Source of the DNA: Kitasatospora aureofaciens | Lineage (GTDB): Bacteria > Actinomycetota > Actinomycetes > Streptomycetales > Streptomycetaceae | Assembly (NCBI RefSeq): GCF_019192735.1 | Contig: NZ_JAHTKP010000048.1 | Location: 1-56,413 of the forward strand | DNA length: 56,413 nt | Direction of reading: 5' to 3' | Shown: positions 34,201 to 42,811 of the stretch, piece by piece | How positions within the stretch are numbered: the first letter of the stretch is position 1 | How the letters are laid out: the number at the start of each line of letters is the position of its first letter | Made by a program: the position numbers and the translations under genes | Notes under the pieces: model-generated | What the model was told of the DNA's origin: nothing | Database searches by the model: none | The model's input: only the letters and a program-made list of their open reading frames with translations

Positions 34201-35306
34201 ACGGGCTCCGGCGCGCTCTGCCAGTCCGTCAGGGTGGTGACCGGCCACAGGCCGTACGGCTGGGCGCCGATCCGCACCGGTGGCCAGGGCCCCTGCGGCC
34301 GGAGCCACTCCTCGGCCCATTGGCCGAGGTGGACCGCCGCGCGGCCGTCCGGGCCGGTGATCTCCCAGAGGTGGTGCAGGGTGTGGCCGAAGAGGCCCGG
34401 GAACAGCAGGGTCAGCAGGTCGTCGCGCGGCCAGGTGCCCGGGGTGTCGGAGCCCGGCACCCGGGCGAGGCGGTTGGGGTCGCCGGTGAGGGCCAGCGAG
34501 AGGCCGACGTCCTCGCCGCTGCGGGGGTGTTCGGCGAGGGCGCGCCAGACCTGCGGGTCGGCGGCGAGGTCGGCCGCGGGGGCACCGGCCACGGTGTGGA
34601 CCGGGGTGCCGGTGCCGGCCAGGCCCAACTGCCCGGCGGTGAGGTGCCGTTCGAAGAGTTCGGCGGCCTGGGTGGTGCCGAGCCCGGTGACGTACAGGCA
34701 GCGGATCGCCTCGGGGGCGATGCCCTGGGCGGTGAGGTCGACGGTGAAGGTCAGTCCGGCGGCGGCGAGGGTGTCCCAGGTGATCCAGGTACCGTCGGCC
34801 TGCGGGTTCAGGTCGAGGGCGCCGACGGTGCTGGTGGCGAGCCGGACCGGGCCGGCCGTCCCGTCGTCGGCGTACAGCGTGATGTGCTCCGGCAGGCCGA
34901 ACAGCCGGGTGCGGCGGGGCCCGGGGGCGGTGGTGATGTGGGCGGGGGGCTCCGGGCCGTTCGGGCCTTGGACGGGCGGGAAGGTCCGGGCCAGCCAGGC
35001 GGCCCGGCCGGGGCCGAGCTGGCCGGCGAGCCGATCGAAGGCGGCTGCCGCGGCGGGGGAGGCCGGTGCGTCGGGGGTGCCCAGCAGCGGGCCGCCCGCG
35101 GCCCGGACGGCGAGCCGGAGCAGGTCCAGCTCGTCCGGGGTGGGGGCGGGGTCGTGCCGGTCGTACCAGCACACGTCGGGGATGACCAGCACCTGGAGCC
35201 GCCGGCCGGTCGTCGGGTCGTTCGGACGGTTGGGGATCTGCTCACCGGGGCCGTAGAAGCGGGTCTCCAGCCGGGCGGGCAGCAGGATCGCGCTCGGGGC
35301 CTGCAT
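31296..35306 (-). CDS. Large operon gene 3: 1336-aa uncharacterised protein
   Basis: 1336 aa, the largest protein here, soluble by eye. It opens AILLPARLETRFYGPGEQIP, continues with LQVLVIPDVCWYDRHDPAPT (residues about 38-57), and later has alternating helical and beta sections rich in Ala, Pro and Leu (GPAWRFDVDSAKVRAAARLA; DLLLAEAVHDVVCGRPEAAG). The C-terminus, LQVLDLLLPSALLPAFEHGG, ends DPEDW. No ATPase, nuclease, protease or glycosidase signature was found. Its stop and the next start overlap by one base (TGATG), as do its own start and the previous stop. Function unknown. Confidence 0.75.
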   Translation of the reverse strand: MQAPSAILLPARLETRFYGPGEQIPNRPNDPTTGRRLQVLVIPDVCWYDRHDPAPTPDELDLLRLAVRAAGGPLLGTPDAPASPAAAAAFDRLAGQLGPGRAAWLARTFPPVQGPNGPEPPAHITTAPGPRRTRLFGLPEHITLYADDGTAGPVRLATSTVGALDLNPQADGTWITWDTLAAAGLTFTVDLTAQGIAPEAIRCLYVTGLGTTQAAELFERHLTAGQLGLAGTGTPVHTVAGAPAADLAADPQVWRALAEHPRSGEDVGLSLALTGDPNRLARVPGSDTPGTWPRDDLLTLLFPGLFGHTLHHLWEITGPDGRAAVHLGQWAEEWLRPQGPWPPVRIGAQPYGLWPVTTLTDWQSAPEPVPVEAALAAHLPPVRAAVADAAASPAGAPGAPAPPPTVVGADSEQLWDLLARTPVSTRYDVRLVFLLATLQPALSPAEFGQAVSWWKQCADQGVLPLLGAAPGAMPAETGDSVPLDLGLILPGPHGSPRAEPRMTLTKAQEMLAEAPARWLAEMHRFLAAVFTLGEPAPVELRLLLDPEPPMDWWPSSLLFRLLVVTGLEATAGRTDPEPVTQPGDKALGVRALDAVGPTPASPGEEAYKRFSEALERLRQWTEDLANRDPAVQRTEIAALERALGALLDTAGHRIDPWITGLAQHRLADVPAGSPRPLGLYAWADRPFTGKPGPRADVGFLLAPSDLQAHTAVLLRDQALRHPGPAWRFDVDSAKVRAAARLAEEIRIGAHPGEAVGRLVEQALAERDVIDRVRAAFPLRTEHAGRRTCDGLAVLRAALGRDGSVAPGSGPADTPAAALTDPPVSLTPAQLAAVRDLGPVVDTYADLLLAEAVHDVVCGRPEAAGRTMDAAAGLATPPDLDVLRTRRPGRTVHTTVLAVLPDRSPPGGAPVAVASPALADWLDRAGGSAAGPDWTWSVATDHGDVKITLQDLELTPPDTLAFGPADLDRLAAEAASGPTPASLPSLVKRPAAADLVRRLAATLTARPPTAADLGLDDPALDTQVAAALATRLDVLGTLARRLSQDLQTRTPDSLTRARAFGIAPAADPLLTDPAQSLQDRQARAKKTLDGRLAALGPAAADRPAHHLAADLSRLAVGHDRLPVLAALDVGRLGPLVPDHGKLESQWLELIAAVRPALAGIEAHQARCDLDRVPRLAVASTHPGDPWLQQPLATRPAGGPAGGDPRLLVAFGPDQLPAAGPVAVGVLDTWAETVPVGWVPPGPDQPEPVQPAGAAFAFTAPAARPPQAVLLAVPATPGGTIDADQLPAIVAEARLTAHARMARSEDLQVLDLLLPSALLPAFEHGGFQFRPDADPEDW

Positions 35307-37903
35307 CACGCACCGCCTGCCAGGTCGCGGCCGTTGAGCAGGACCCGGACGGGCGGGTCCAGGCTGGCGGCGGCGACCGACTGGGACGGCCCGGCGACGG
35401 TTCCGTCGTTGGGGTGGGGCATGGCCGAGGAGCGGAAGCGGAAGCCGGGCGGGGCCTGTTCGACGACCACGAAGTACGTGGTGGCGAGGGACGGCGGGTC
35501 GATGTCGAAGGCGAACAGGAGCAGGCTCGGCGTGATCCGCGCGGCGAACGCCGGTTCCTTCCGCGCGCCCTGGGAGATGTCCGCCTGCTGCCAGTCGTTC
35601 TGTTGCGGGGCCAGGTAGACCAGGGTGCCGGGGTAGCGGCGGAACAGGTCGGTGCGGAAGGCGACGACCAGGCGGCGGCGTGCGGTGCCGCCGGGGCCGT
35701 GGCTGTCGTCGCCGAGCGGGAGGCGGCGGGGATCGGTGGCCGGGTCGGTGCTGTCGGGCGGGCCGGTCCAGGAGTCGATGCCGATGATGTCGGTGTCCTG
35801 GCGCAGCGCGTTCGGGTCGGTGGCGGAGGGGGCGTAGCGGTCCCAGAACCGGCGCAGCGGGGTGCAGCCGGTCGGCAGGCGCAGATTGTGCCAGCGCAGT
35901 TCGCCGAGGGCCTGGGTGTTGGCGCCGGTCAGGAAGGCGTCGACGAAGACCGGGTTGGCGGCCAGCCCGACCACGTCGCCGTCGGCGAGGGTGTGGGCGC
36001 CGGGCAGCAGCCACTCGCGGCCGGTGTCGCGCAGCCAGCTCCAGACCGCGACGTCCAGCGGCAGGCAGGGTTCGCGCGGGGCCAGCGGCTGCGGGTCGGG
36101 CGGGTCGATCGTCGCCAGGACGCGGGGTACGGCGACCGGGTCGGTGGTGGGGTCGAAGGCCCGGGTGAGTACGGCGGCGAGCTTGACCAGGTCGACGGGG
36201 CGCGGCGGACGGCGATGGGGTGTGCCGAAGCGTTTGCTCGCGGCGGTCACCGCCGGGCTGCGGTCGTTGCCGCCGAGCGCGGCCATCAGCTCGTCGCTGT
36301 TTCGGACCGGCCTGCCGCCGACGTTCCTCAGCGCCCTGGCCAGCAGGTCGGCGTGGGCCACGCCCCTGGTGAGGCGCGGGTCGCCGTGGGCTTCGGCGGG
36401 GCGGTGGACGGCCGGGCGTTCGGTGTTGGCGGCGGCGAAGAGGCCGGCGTCGTCGAGCGCGCCGGGCGCGGTGTGGCGGTACCGGGCGGCGCCCGGCCGC
36501 AGGACGCGCCGGGCGGCGCTGGTGAACAGTGCGCGGGGCAGGGTCCGGTGGCCGCCGGCGACCAGGTCCAGCAGCGGCTCCTCACGTGCCGGGTCGTCCC
36601 CGGTGGCGGCGATCCGGCCGAGTGCCAGGCCGAACGTGCGGAGCTGGTCGGACGGGCTCGCCGGGCCGCGGACCTGCCAGAGCGAACGGGCGGCGGCGAG
36701 GCCGGCCACCAGGGCGGAGATGCGCTGGTTGGCGGCGGCGGTGGCGCCGGCCCGCTCCGCGGCGGCGGAGGTGATCTCGTCCTGGAGGGCGGTGGCGGCG
36801 CTCAGGCCGAGCCCGGCCACCGCGCGGTGGCGCGGGTCCTCGTCGATCTCCCGCACCCAGCCGCCGGCCGGTGCGCCGTCCAGCGGCCGGGCCCGCCAGG
36901 CCCCGCCGTAGACGGGTGGGCGCAGGTAGGGCCGGCCGGCGGCGTCTTTGCCCCGGCAGTTCGGGTCGGTGCTGCCGCCGCAGGTGTGGTCGGGGTCGAA
37001 CCGCAGCAGGGCGGCCAGCCGCGCCGCTGCCTGGTCGGGGCGGGGACCGTCGGGGTCGGCGATGCCGGTGAGCGCGCCGCGGACCTGGACGGTGACGGCG
37101 GTGCCACCGGTGAGCTCGGGGCCGATCCGGACGGGGACGCGGCCGAACTGCTGGTGGCCGGGGGCGGCGTGCAGCTGCTCGGCCAGGGCACGGAAGTCCG
37201 TCTCGCCGGCGACCGTCCGGAACACCCAGTGGTACAGAACGGGGACCCGCACGCTCTTGGTGCCGTCCCAGCGCGCCGTGCCGTCGGCGGCGAACGCCGG
37301 TACCAGCAGGGCGTGGTACGTGGTGTCCGGGCTCAGGCAGGCCAGGACCGAGCCGGTCGGGTGCTCTGCCGAGCCGGTCGGGTGCTGTTCGAGGCGGCGC
37401 AGGCAGAGCACCCGGCCGACCTGCCGGTCCGACCCCGGATACAGCTGGACGTGGGCGCTCCAGGCCGACTTGCCCAGCGGGTGGGACTGTTGGAGGGCGA
37501 CACCGAGTTCGACGGTGCCGTCGCCGAGCGGGACGAACTCGTCCGCGGTCACCGCCAGCAGGGCCGGCCAGGGCCGCATCTGCCCGTCCGCCCCGGCCCC
37601 GTCGGGGCTGTAGCGCCACGGCAGGTCGGGTTCGGCGAACTCGACGTACGGGCAGAAGGTGATCTCGGCCTGCGGCTCGCCCGGCCGCGGGTAACAGGCG
37701 GTCACCGCGCCGGGCAGCAGACCCTGGACGTCCGCCGGGCCGTACAGCGCGAAGTCGACGGTGTCGTTGGCCTGTTCGCCGGTCGAGGCGGTGGCGGTGA
37801 GCGCGACCTTCCCCCTGGCCCGGCCGTCGACGCCGGTGGCGGCGAGGGTCGCGCCGCCGCGGCGCTGCCAGGCGTGGAACGTGTAGCTGCCCGGAGTGGT
37901 CAT
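35306..37903 (-). CDS. Large operon gene 2: 865-aa uncharacterised protein
   Basis: 865 aa from the ATG at 37903, one base after the stop of gene 1 (TGACATG); an ATG at 37921 would overlap gene 1 and is less likely. The N-terminal 120 residues look like a beta-sandwich: VDFALYGPADVQGLLPGAVT, CYPRPGEPQAEITFCPYVEF, DLPWRYSPDG, RPWPALLAVTADEF. I recall similar PRPG-P-YVEF-PWRYTP-RPW patterns in unannotated proteins. The middle (about 330-560) is helical, and the end again beta-rich (LVYLAAPQQ-like LVYLAPQQNDWQQADI). A short CGGSTDPNC stretch might bind metal. Function unknown. Confidence 0.75.
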   Translation of the reverse strand: MTTPGSYTFHAWQRRGGATLAATGVDGRARGKVALTATASTGEQANDTVDFALYGPADVQGLLPGAVTACYPRPGEPQAEITFCPYVEFAEPDLPWRYSPDGAGADGQMRPWPALLAVTADEFVPLGDGTVELGVALQQSHPLGKSAWSAHVQLYPGSDRQVGRVLCLRRLEQHPTGSAEHPTGSVLACLSPDTTYHALLVPAFAADGTARWDGTKSVRVPVLYHWVFRTVAGETDFRALAEQLHAAPGHQQFGRVPVRIGPELTGGTAVTVQVRGALTGIADPDGPRPDQAAARLAALLRFDPDHTCGGSTDPNCRGKDAAGRPYLRPPVYGGAWRARPLDGAPAGGWVREIDEDPRHRAVAGLGLSAATALQDEITSAAAERAGATAAANQRISALVAGLAAARSLWQVRGPASPSDQLRTFGLALGRIAATGDDPAREEPLLDLVAGGHRTLPRALFTSAARRVLRPGAARYRHTAPGALDDAGLFAAANTERPAVHRPAEAHGDPRLTRGVAHADLLARALRNVGGRPVRNSDELMAALGGNDRSPAVTAASKRFGTPHRRPPRPVDLVKLAAVLTRAFDPTTDPVAVPRVLATIDPPDPQPLAPREPCLPLDVAVWSWLRDTGREWLLPGAHTLADGDVVGLAANPVFVDAFLTGANTQALGELRWHNLRLPTGCTPLRRFWDRYAPSATDPNALRQDTDIIGIDSWTGPPDSTDPATDPRRLPLGDDSHGPGGTARRRLVVAFRTDLFRRYPGTLVYLAPQQNDWQQADISQGARKEPAFAARITPSLLLFAFDIDPPSLATTYFVVVEQAPPGFRFRSSAMPHPNDGTVAGPSQSVAAASLDPPVRVLLNGRDLAGGA

Positions 37904-37904
37904 G

Positions 37905-40106
37905 TCACAGGCCTTTCGCATCCACCGGTCGGTCCTCCGCGGCCAGCGCGATCCCGCCCTCGCGGGCGGCGAGGAAGGCGTGCGCGGCGCTGTCGGCCGG
38001 TGCGCGGGTGCCGCCGGCGACGGTGCTCCACGCCTCCTGGCCGACCGAGACGAGCGGGGAGCGGTTGGTGACCGTCGGGGCCGCGGCGGGCGCGGCGACC
38101 AGCCGGTCGAAGCCGGTGCGATGGGACAGCACTTCGGAGAGGCCCAGAGCCAGGATCAGTTTTGGGTCCGCCGGGCGGCGCCAGTACGCCTGGAATTTGA
38201 TCGTGCAGGCCTGCGCGGCACCCGGGTCGTCATGGAGTTCGAGGTCGAATCCGGCCCGCAGCCGCTGGAAGGGCGGCAGTTGGCAGGCCTCGGCGCGGGT
38301 GAGGTCGAGGTAGGTGCCGGGGGCGAACCAGTCGTCGGCCCGGCCGCCCTGGGTGACCCCGGTGGACTGCGCGGCGACGTCCACACTGCGCTGCCCGTCC
38401 AGGCGCCGGCCGCCGACCCGGGCGATCGGCAGGCCCAGCGGCACGAGGCCCTGGGTCCACCGCAGCCGGCCGAGCGGGGAGACCACCACCGTGCCGTCGG
38501 GCAGCCGGCCGGCCGCTGGGGCGAGGGCGGCGCTGCGGTCCTGGGCGCCGTCGGCGTGCAGGTTCGACGCCCGCCGGAACTCCGCCGCGAGCAGGGCGGC
38601 CACGTCCTGGATCGGGGGAGCGGGCGCCGGGCCGGCCGGGCCGATCCGGAAGGTGTCCGACCAGCTGATGTCGTCGAGGAGCAGTTCCTTGGACACCGAG
38701 ACGTGGATCGTCCACGGCCCGGGCCCGTCCACGGTGCCGGAGGCGGAGATACCGCCGGAGAAGATCGCGACCCGCACCTGCCAGCCGGCCTGGAAGTCGA
38801 CGTGCAGATGGAACGGGTCGAAGGTGACGATCGCGTCCAGCGCGATCGAGCCGTGCGCGGCGATCACCGCGAGGTCGACGCCGACCTCGATGCTCCCGCC
38901 CACCTGGAAGCTGTTCGCGGTGATCGCGAGATAGCCGTCGGCCCGCAGCGACAGGAACGGAAGCGACGGCAGATCCAGGGCCAGGCCCAGCCGTTGCTGC
39001 GGCGGCACGACGGCCGGTGCCGGGTCGAAGCCCGGATAGAACCCGCCCACCGCCACCACGACGTACGGCGGGCTGCCCCAGCAGACCCGGATCGCGCCCG
39101 AGCCGGTGACCCGGAAGACGCTCAGCGCACGGGAGTCGACGAGCACCGCGTCGACCGCGACCAGCTGCCGGGAGACGTCCAGTTCGCCGAGCACGTCCAG
39201 CTTGACGGCCAGCACCGGGGGCAGGTCGATCGTGGCCCGGCCGGCCAGGACGAACTTCGCGTCCGGGAGCTGGAGCAGCAGGGCCGCGTCGGCCTGGACC
39301 AGCGAGCCGGCGTCGCCGAGGTCGAGCCAGCTGAGCGCGAACGTCGGCCCGAGCACCTGGGTGCCCGGGCTGACCGGGAAGAACTCCTCCAGCGCCTCCC
39401 AGAGCGTTCCGGCGTCGCGTACCGGGTCCGCGGGGAACAGCGCAGCCGCCGCGCCGCCGTCGGCCAGCCGCTGACGTAACCGGTCGGTGGCCACTCGGCG
39501 GTTGGCGCCGACGATGCCGCCGACCTCGCTCAGGCCGAAGCCGAACCCCAGCTGGACGGCCGGGGCGAACCGGGCCGACAACAGCACCAGCAGCGAGGCC
39601 GCCCGGCCCGGCGGCACCCGCAGGAGAGCCGTCCCGAGGACCTTCAGCGGCCCCACACCCACCCCGAACGCACCCGCCAGGCGCTCCGGGGACACCGCCA
39701 GGGCCCCGCCGCCGGACAGCTCCGGCGCGTCCAGGCCCAGGCTCCCGGTCAGGGAGGGCACCGGCGCGATCACGTACGGGTCCGCGCGCCCGGGGACCTT
39801 GACGACGGCGGTGGGGACGGTCACGCCGACCAGGGCCGGACCGAGCGCTGCCGTGCGGGTCGCCCCGGCCGGCGAGGGATCGGTGCCGTCGACGGACTGC
39901 AAGGCCTCGCGCAGACCGGGCACGTTCGGTACGGCCTGGAGCAGCAGCTCGAATGCCTTCTGCCGGATGAGCGCCCGGTTCGCATCCAGCACGCCCAGGG
40001 CCGACGCCGAGCCGCCGGCGACCTGGTCCACCAGGTTCACCAGGCCGAGGTGGACGCCGGCCGCGGCCAGCGCGTTGTCGAGGTCCTGGACCAGCTGATC
40101 GGCCAT
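37905..40106 (-). CDS. Large operon gene 1: DUF6603-like protein, 733 aa
   Basis: 733 aa. Residues about 185-485 resemble the DUF6603 family: LGFGFGLSEVGGIVGANRRV, LFPADPVRDAGTLWEALEEF, GTQVLGPTFALSWLD, VAVGGFYPGFDPAP, LRADGYLAITANSFQVGGSI, and DGPGPWTIHVSV. The alternating hydrophobic pattern suggests long amphipathic beta strands, like a beta-sheet barrel or layered sheet. The N-terminal 80 residues are helical. No signal peptide. The start ATG at 40106 has a weak RBS; in-frame codons upstream to 40283 look non-coding. First gene of the four; the function of DUF6603 is not known. Confidence 0.75.
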   Translation of the reverse strand: MADQLVQDLDNALAAAGVHLGLVNLVDQVAGGSASALGVLDANRALIRQKAFELLLQAVPNVPGLREALQSVDGTDPSPAGATRTAALGPALVGVTVPTAVVKVPGRADPYVIAPVPSLTGSLGLDAPELSGGGALAVSPERLAGAFGVGVGPLKVLGTALLRVPPGRAASLLVLLSARFAPAVQLGFGFGLSEVGGIVGANRRVATDRLRQRLADGGAAAALFPADPVRDAGTLWEALEEFFPVSPGTQVLGPTFALSWLDLGDAGSLVQADAALLLQLPDAKFVLAGRATIDLPPVLAVKLDVLGELDVSRQLVAVDAVLVDSRALSVFRVTGSGAIRVCWGSPPYVVVAVGGFYPGFDPAPAVVPPQQRLGLALDLPSLPFLSLRADGYLAITANSFQVGGSIEVGVDLAVIAAHGSIALDAIVTFDPFHLHVDFQAGWQVRVAIFSGGISASGTVDGPGPWTIHVSVSKELLLDDISWSDTFRIGPAGPAPAPPIQDVAALLAAEFRRASNLHADGAQDRSAALAPAAGRLPDGTVVVSPLGRLRWTQGLVPLGLPIARVGGRRLDGQRSVDVAAQSTGVTQGGRADDWFAPGTYLDLTRAEACQLPPFQRLRAGFDLELHDDPGAAQACTIKFQAYWRRPADPKLILALGLSEVLSHRTGFDRLVAAPAAAPTVTNRSPLVSVGQEAWSTVAGGTRAPADSAAHAFLAAREGGIALAAEDRPVDAKGL

Positions 40107-40636
40107 GACGACCCGGATTCGGCCGGCCCCGCCAGAGCGGCGGGCCCGGCGGGAGGAACGGTGCGACGAGACCTCGGACAGCCGGGCCGCACACGAGAAC
40201 TGACTGACCCCACCATTCGACCATCCGGGTGAGCCCGGCGCACCCGGAAGCCGGGCCCTGGAAACCGCTCCGGCGTAGCGCATCCGTCAGGGGGATCGAG
40301 CGCAACGGCGGCCAGATGCTGTCTGGGCGGGTTTTGTATCCGGTGGGTATCAGAAGGCGCTTGGTTGTCCGTCGAATCGGCGCGCCGGCCCGTGGTGAAG
40401 GGGCCCGCAGGGAGCGGGAGTGCCGTGGCTTCGTCACGTGTCGGTCCGGGGTGTCACTCCATCTGACCTGTGGGTTTGCGGACGGGAGAGACCGCGGGGA
40501 GGGCGCTGCCCGTCCCTTGGGGCGACGCGGTCGCTGCGTCCGGTGTCTGCCGTATCGTTCCTTTCGGGTCGTCGGCTGTGTTTTCGGCCGGGATCGATCT
40601 CTCGCCCAAGACCGTCCGAACAGGAGTCATCCGCCC
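40107..40636. other. Divergent intergenic region, 530 bp
   Basis: It separates the large operon (minus) from the two-component genes (plus) and should contain both promoters. The plus strand is open throughout in the frame of the response regulator, but residues there have no similarity and the RBS at 40623 marks the real start. A short AT-richer part lies at 40325-40360. No palindrome or repeat stands out. Confidence 0.5.
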
Positions 40637-41374
40637 GTGTCCTCGCCTGCCCCGGCCGGGGCCTCTTCGCGCCCGGTTCGCGTGCTGCTGGTGGAGGACG
40701 ACGAGCTGATGCGCCGGTCCTTCACCGTCGCGCTGGAGCGTTACGGCTATGCGATGAAGGCGGCGGCCGACGGTCTTGCGGGGCTCGAGCTCTTCCGGGA
40801 CGAGGACTTCGACCTGCTGATTCTGGATGTGATGCTGCCCGGTCTGGACGGGATCGGCCTGTGCCGCAGAGTCCGGGAGACCAGCCTGGTGCCCGTTCTG
40901 ATGATGTCCGCGCGCGGTGACGGGCTCGATGTCGTCGCCGGTCTGGAGGCCGGAGCGGACGATTACGTGGTCAAGCCCGTGGACACCTACGTGCTCGTGG
41001 CACGCATCCGCTCGCTGCTGCGGCGGGCGACCTATCCGCCCGCCCCGGGACCCGGGCGCGGAGCGGGCGAGGGGCCGTCGTCCGAGGGGGACATGCTGGT
41101 GTTCGGGGACCTGAGCATCGACACCGCCGGCATGGAGGTGTTCGTCGCCGGAAGCCCGGTGGCGCTGACCCCGACCGAACTGAAGCTGCTGCTGGAGTTC
41201 GCCGCCCACCCGGGCGTCGTGCTGGAGCGGCACACCCTGCTGCGCGACGTCTGGGAGTACGGCTGGGACGGCGACAGCCGGGTCGTGGACCTGTGTGTGC
41301 AGCGGCTGCGCAGGAAGCTGGGCCGGGACCGGATCGAGACGGTCCGCGGCTTCGGCTACAAGCTCAGGCGCTGA
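40637..41374 (+). CDS. OmpR/PhoB-family response regulator
   Basis: 245 aa. Receiver domain 14-130: acidic pair VEDDE (20-23), phosphoacceptor Asp64 (LILDVMLPG), the Ser/Thr position in MMSARG, and Lys113 (VVKPVD). The winged-helix effector domain follows at about 150-245 (ALTPTELKLLLEFAAHPGVV, VVDLCVQRLRRKLG, TVRGFGYKL). The start is GTG with AGGAGT nine bases upstream. The sensor kinase begins 6 nt after its stop, and an ABC transporter follows, so it most likely controls that transporter. Confidence 0.9.
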   Translation: MSSPAPAGASSRPVRVLLVEDDELMRRSFTVALERYGYAMKAAADGLAGLELFRDEDFDLLILDVMLPGLDGIGLCRRVRETSLVPVLMMSARGDGLDVVAGLEAGADDYVVKPVDTYVLVARIRSLLRRATYPPAPGPGRGAGEGPSSEGDMLVFGDLSIDTAGMEVFVAGSPVALTPTELKLLLEFAAHPGVVLERHTLLRDVWEYGWDGDSRVVDLCVQRLRRKLGRDRIETVRGFGYKLRR

Positions 41375-41379
41375 GAGCG

Positions 41380-42672
41380 GTGCGTCCGCTCCACCGGCTG
41401 CGGCCGGCCCGCGCCTCCCTGCGTTGGAAGATCGCCGCGCTGGCTGCGGTCACCGCGTGCCTGGTCGTGGCGGCGGTGGGTGTGCTGGTGCACGTGTGGA
41501 CCGCGCGGGACATCCGCGGCCGGGCCGACGCGCAGGCCTTCAACGCCGTGTACTCGGCGATGGACGTCTACCGGCGTACCGGAACGCTGGCGGATGGTGC
41601 CGAGCTCGATCCGGCCGCGCTGCCCGCCGCACTGCGACACCCGGCCGACGGCGACCGGCACACGGCCTACGACGGGCGCGTCGAGGGAAACCTGGGGCCG
41701 AGCGTCTGGGCCGCCCAGCGGACCGGCGGCCCCGGCAGCCCGGTCCTCGCCGTCCAGGTCAACATGAGCAACGAGCTCTACGGGCTGCACCGGCTCGACG
41801 TGACCATGACGTTGGCCTCGCTGGTCGCGCTCGCGGCGGCCGCGCCCCTGGCGGTCTACGGCGCCGGGCTGCTCGCCCGCAGGCTGCGGAGGGTCTCCGA
41901 GACCGCGAGCCGGATCTCCGCCGGGGACCTCGACGCGCGAACCGGGCCCACCAAGGGCCGCGACGAGGTGGCCGACATCGCCGCCACGGTCGACCTCATG
42001 GCCGACAGTCTCGGCCAACGGCTGCGGACCGAGCGCCGGTTCACCGCGGATGTCGCCCACGAGCTGCGCACCCCCGTCGGCGGTCTGCTGGCCGCTGCCG
42101 ACCTGCTGCCGCCCGGTGAGACGGAGGATCTGCTCCGTGCCCGGGTGCGCGATCTGCGCGGCCTGGTCGAGGACCTCCTGGAGATCTCCCGCCTGGACGC
42201 CGGTGTCGAACAGCCCGTTCGCGCCCGGGTGCCGCTCGGCGCCGTCGTCTCCGAGGCCGTGGCGCGCACCGGCTTCGACACCGAGGTCAGCGTCGGCGAG
42301 GTCATCGACACCGAGGTCACCGTTGGCGAGGCGCCGGGCGCAGGGGATGCCACGACCGTGGAGACCGACCCTCGCCGCCTGGAGCGGATCGTCAGCAACC
42401 TCGTCGTCAACGCCCACCGGCACGGAGCGGCCCCGGTGGAGGTCACCGTCGAAGGCCGTACGGTCGTCGTGCGCGACCACGGCCCCGGCTTCCCGGCGGA
42501 CCTGCTGCTCCACGGCCCGCGCCGCTTCCACACCGGCGCCACGGAGCGCGGCTCGGGCCACGGCCTGGGCCTGACCATCGCCCTGGGACAGACCCGGCTC
42601 CTCGGCGCCGAGCTGCGCCTGGACAACGCCCCGGACGGCGGCGCCGTCGCCACCCTGCGCCTGCCGGCCTGA
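41380..42672 (+). CDS. Sensor histidine kinase
   Basis: 430 aa from a GTG 6 nt after the response regulator. Two membrane helices (about 18-38 and 148-168) flank a roughly 110-residue extracytoplasmic loop. A HAMP domain (LRRVSETASRISAGDLDAR) follows, then the HisKA box FTADVAHELRTPVGG with His227 and the ATPase boxes N (IVSNLVVNAHRHG), G1 (VRDHGPGFP) and G2 (GSGHGLGLTIA). A near-duplicated stretch, TEVSVGEVIDTEVTVGE (about 305-321), is an unusual internal repeat. Confidence 0.9.
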   Translation: MRPLHRLRPARASLRWKIAALAAVTACLVVAAVGVLVHVWTARDIRGRADAQAFNAVYSAMDVYRRTGTLADGAELDPAALPAALRHPADGDRHTAYDGRVEGNLGPSVWAAQRTGGPGSPVLAVQVNMSNELYGLHRLDVTMTLASLVALAAAAPLAVYGAGLLARRLRRVSETASRISAGDLDARTGPTKGRDEVADIAATVDLMADSLGQRLRTERRFTADVAHELRTPVGGLLAAADLLPPGETEDLLRARVRDLRGLVEDLLEISRLDAGVEQPVRARVPLGAVVSEAVARTGFDTEVSVGEVIDTEVTVGEAPGAGDATTVETDPRRLERIVSNLVVNAHRHGAAPVEVTVEGRTVVVRDHGPGFPADLLLHGPRRFHTGATERGSGHGLGLTIALGQTRLLGAELRLDNAPDGGAVATLRLPA

Positions 42673-42729
42673 CCGCCCGGCGCACACCCCTGCACACCCC
42701 TACACAACTGCTACGAACCAGCGCGCACG

Positions 42730-42758
42730 CCGATACACGGCTGCCCAGGCCCCGATAC
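42730..42758. promoter_or_regulatory. Direct repeat CCGATAC spaced two helical turns
   Basis: CCGATAC at 42730-42736 and 42752-42758, 22 bp start to start, in the 139-bp gap before the ABC ATPase gene. OmpR-type regulators bind direct repeats on one helix face, so this is a candidate site for the response regulator encoded upstream. Confidence 0.4.
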
Positions 42759-42811
42759 GTCCCCCGGACACCCTTCGAAGTGCACGCTTCCGCACCCGAA
42801 GAGGAGTCCCC

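Noticed and set aside
29755..40106. Contractile injection system (sheath, tube, baseplate)
   Set aside because: Large soluble proteins suggested it, but no sheath, tube, LysM, spike or AAA+ ATPase gene is present in the window.
40229..40636. N-terminal extension of the response regulator
   Set aside because: No similarity in these 136 codons; the GTG at 40637 has the RBS and leads straight into the receiver domain.
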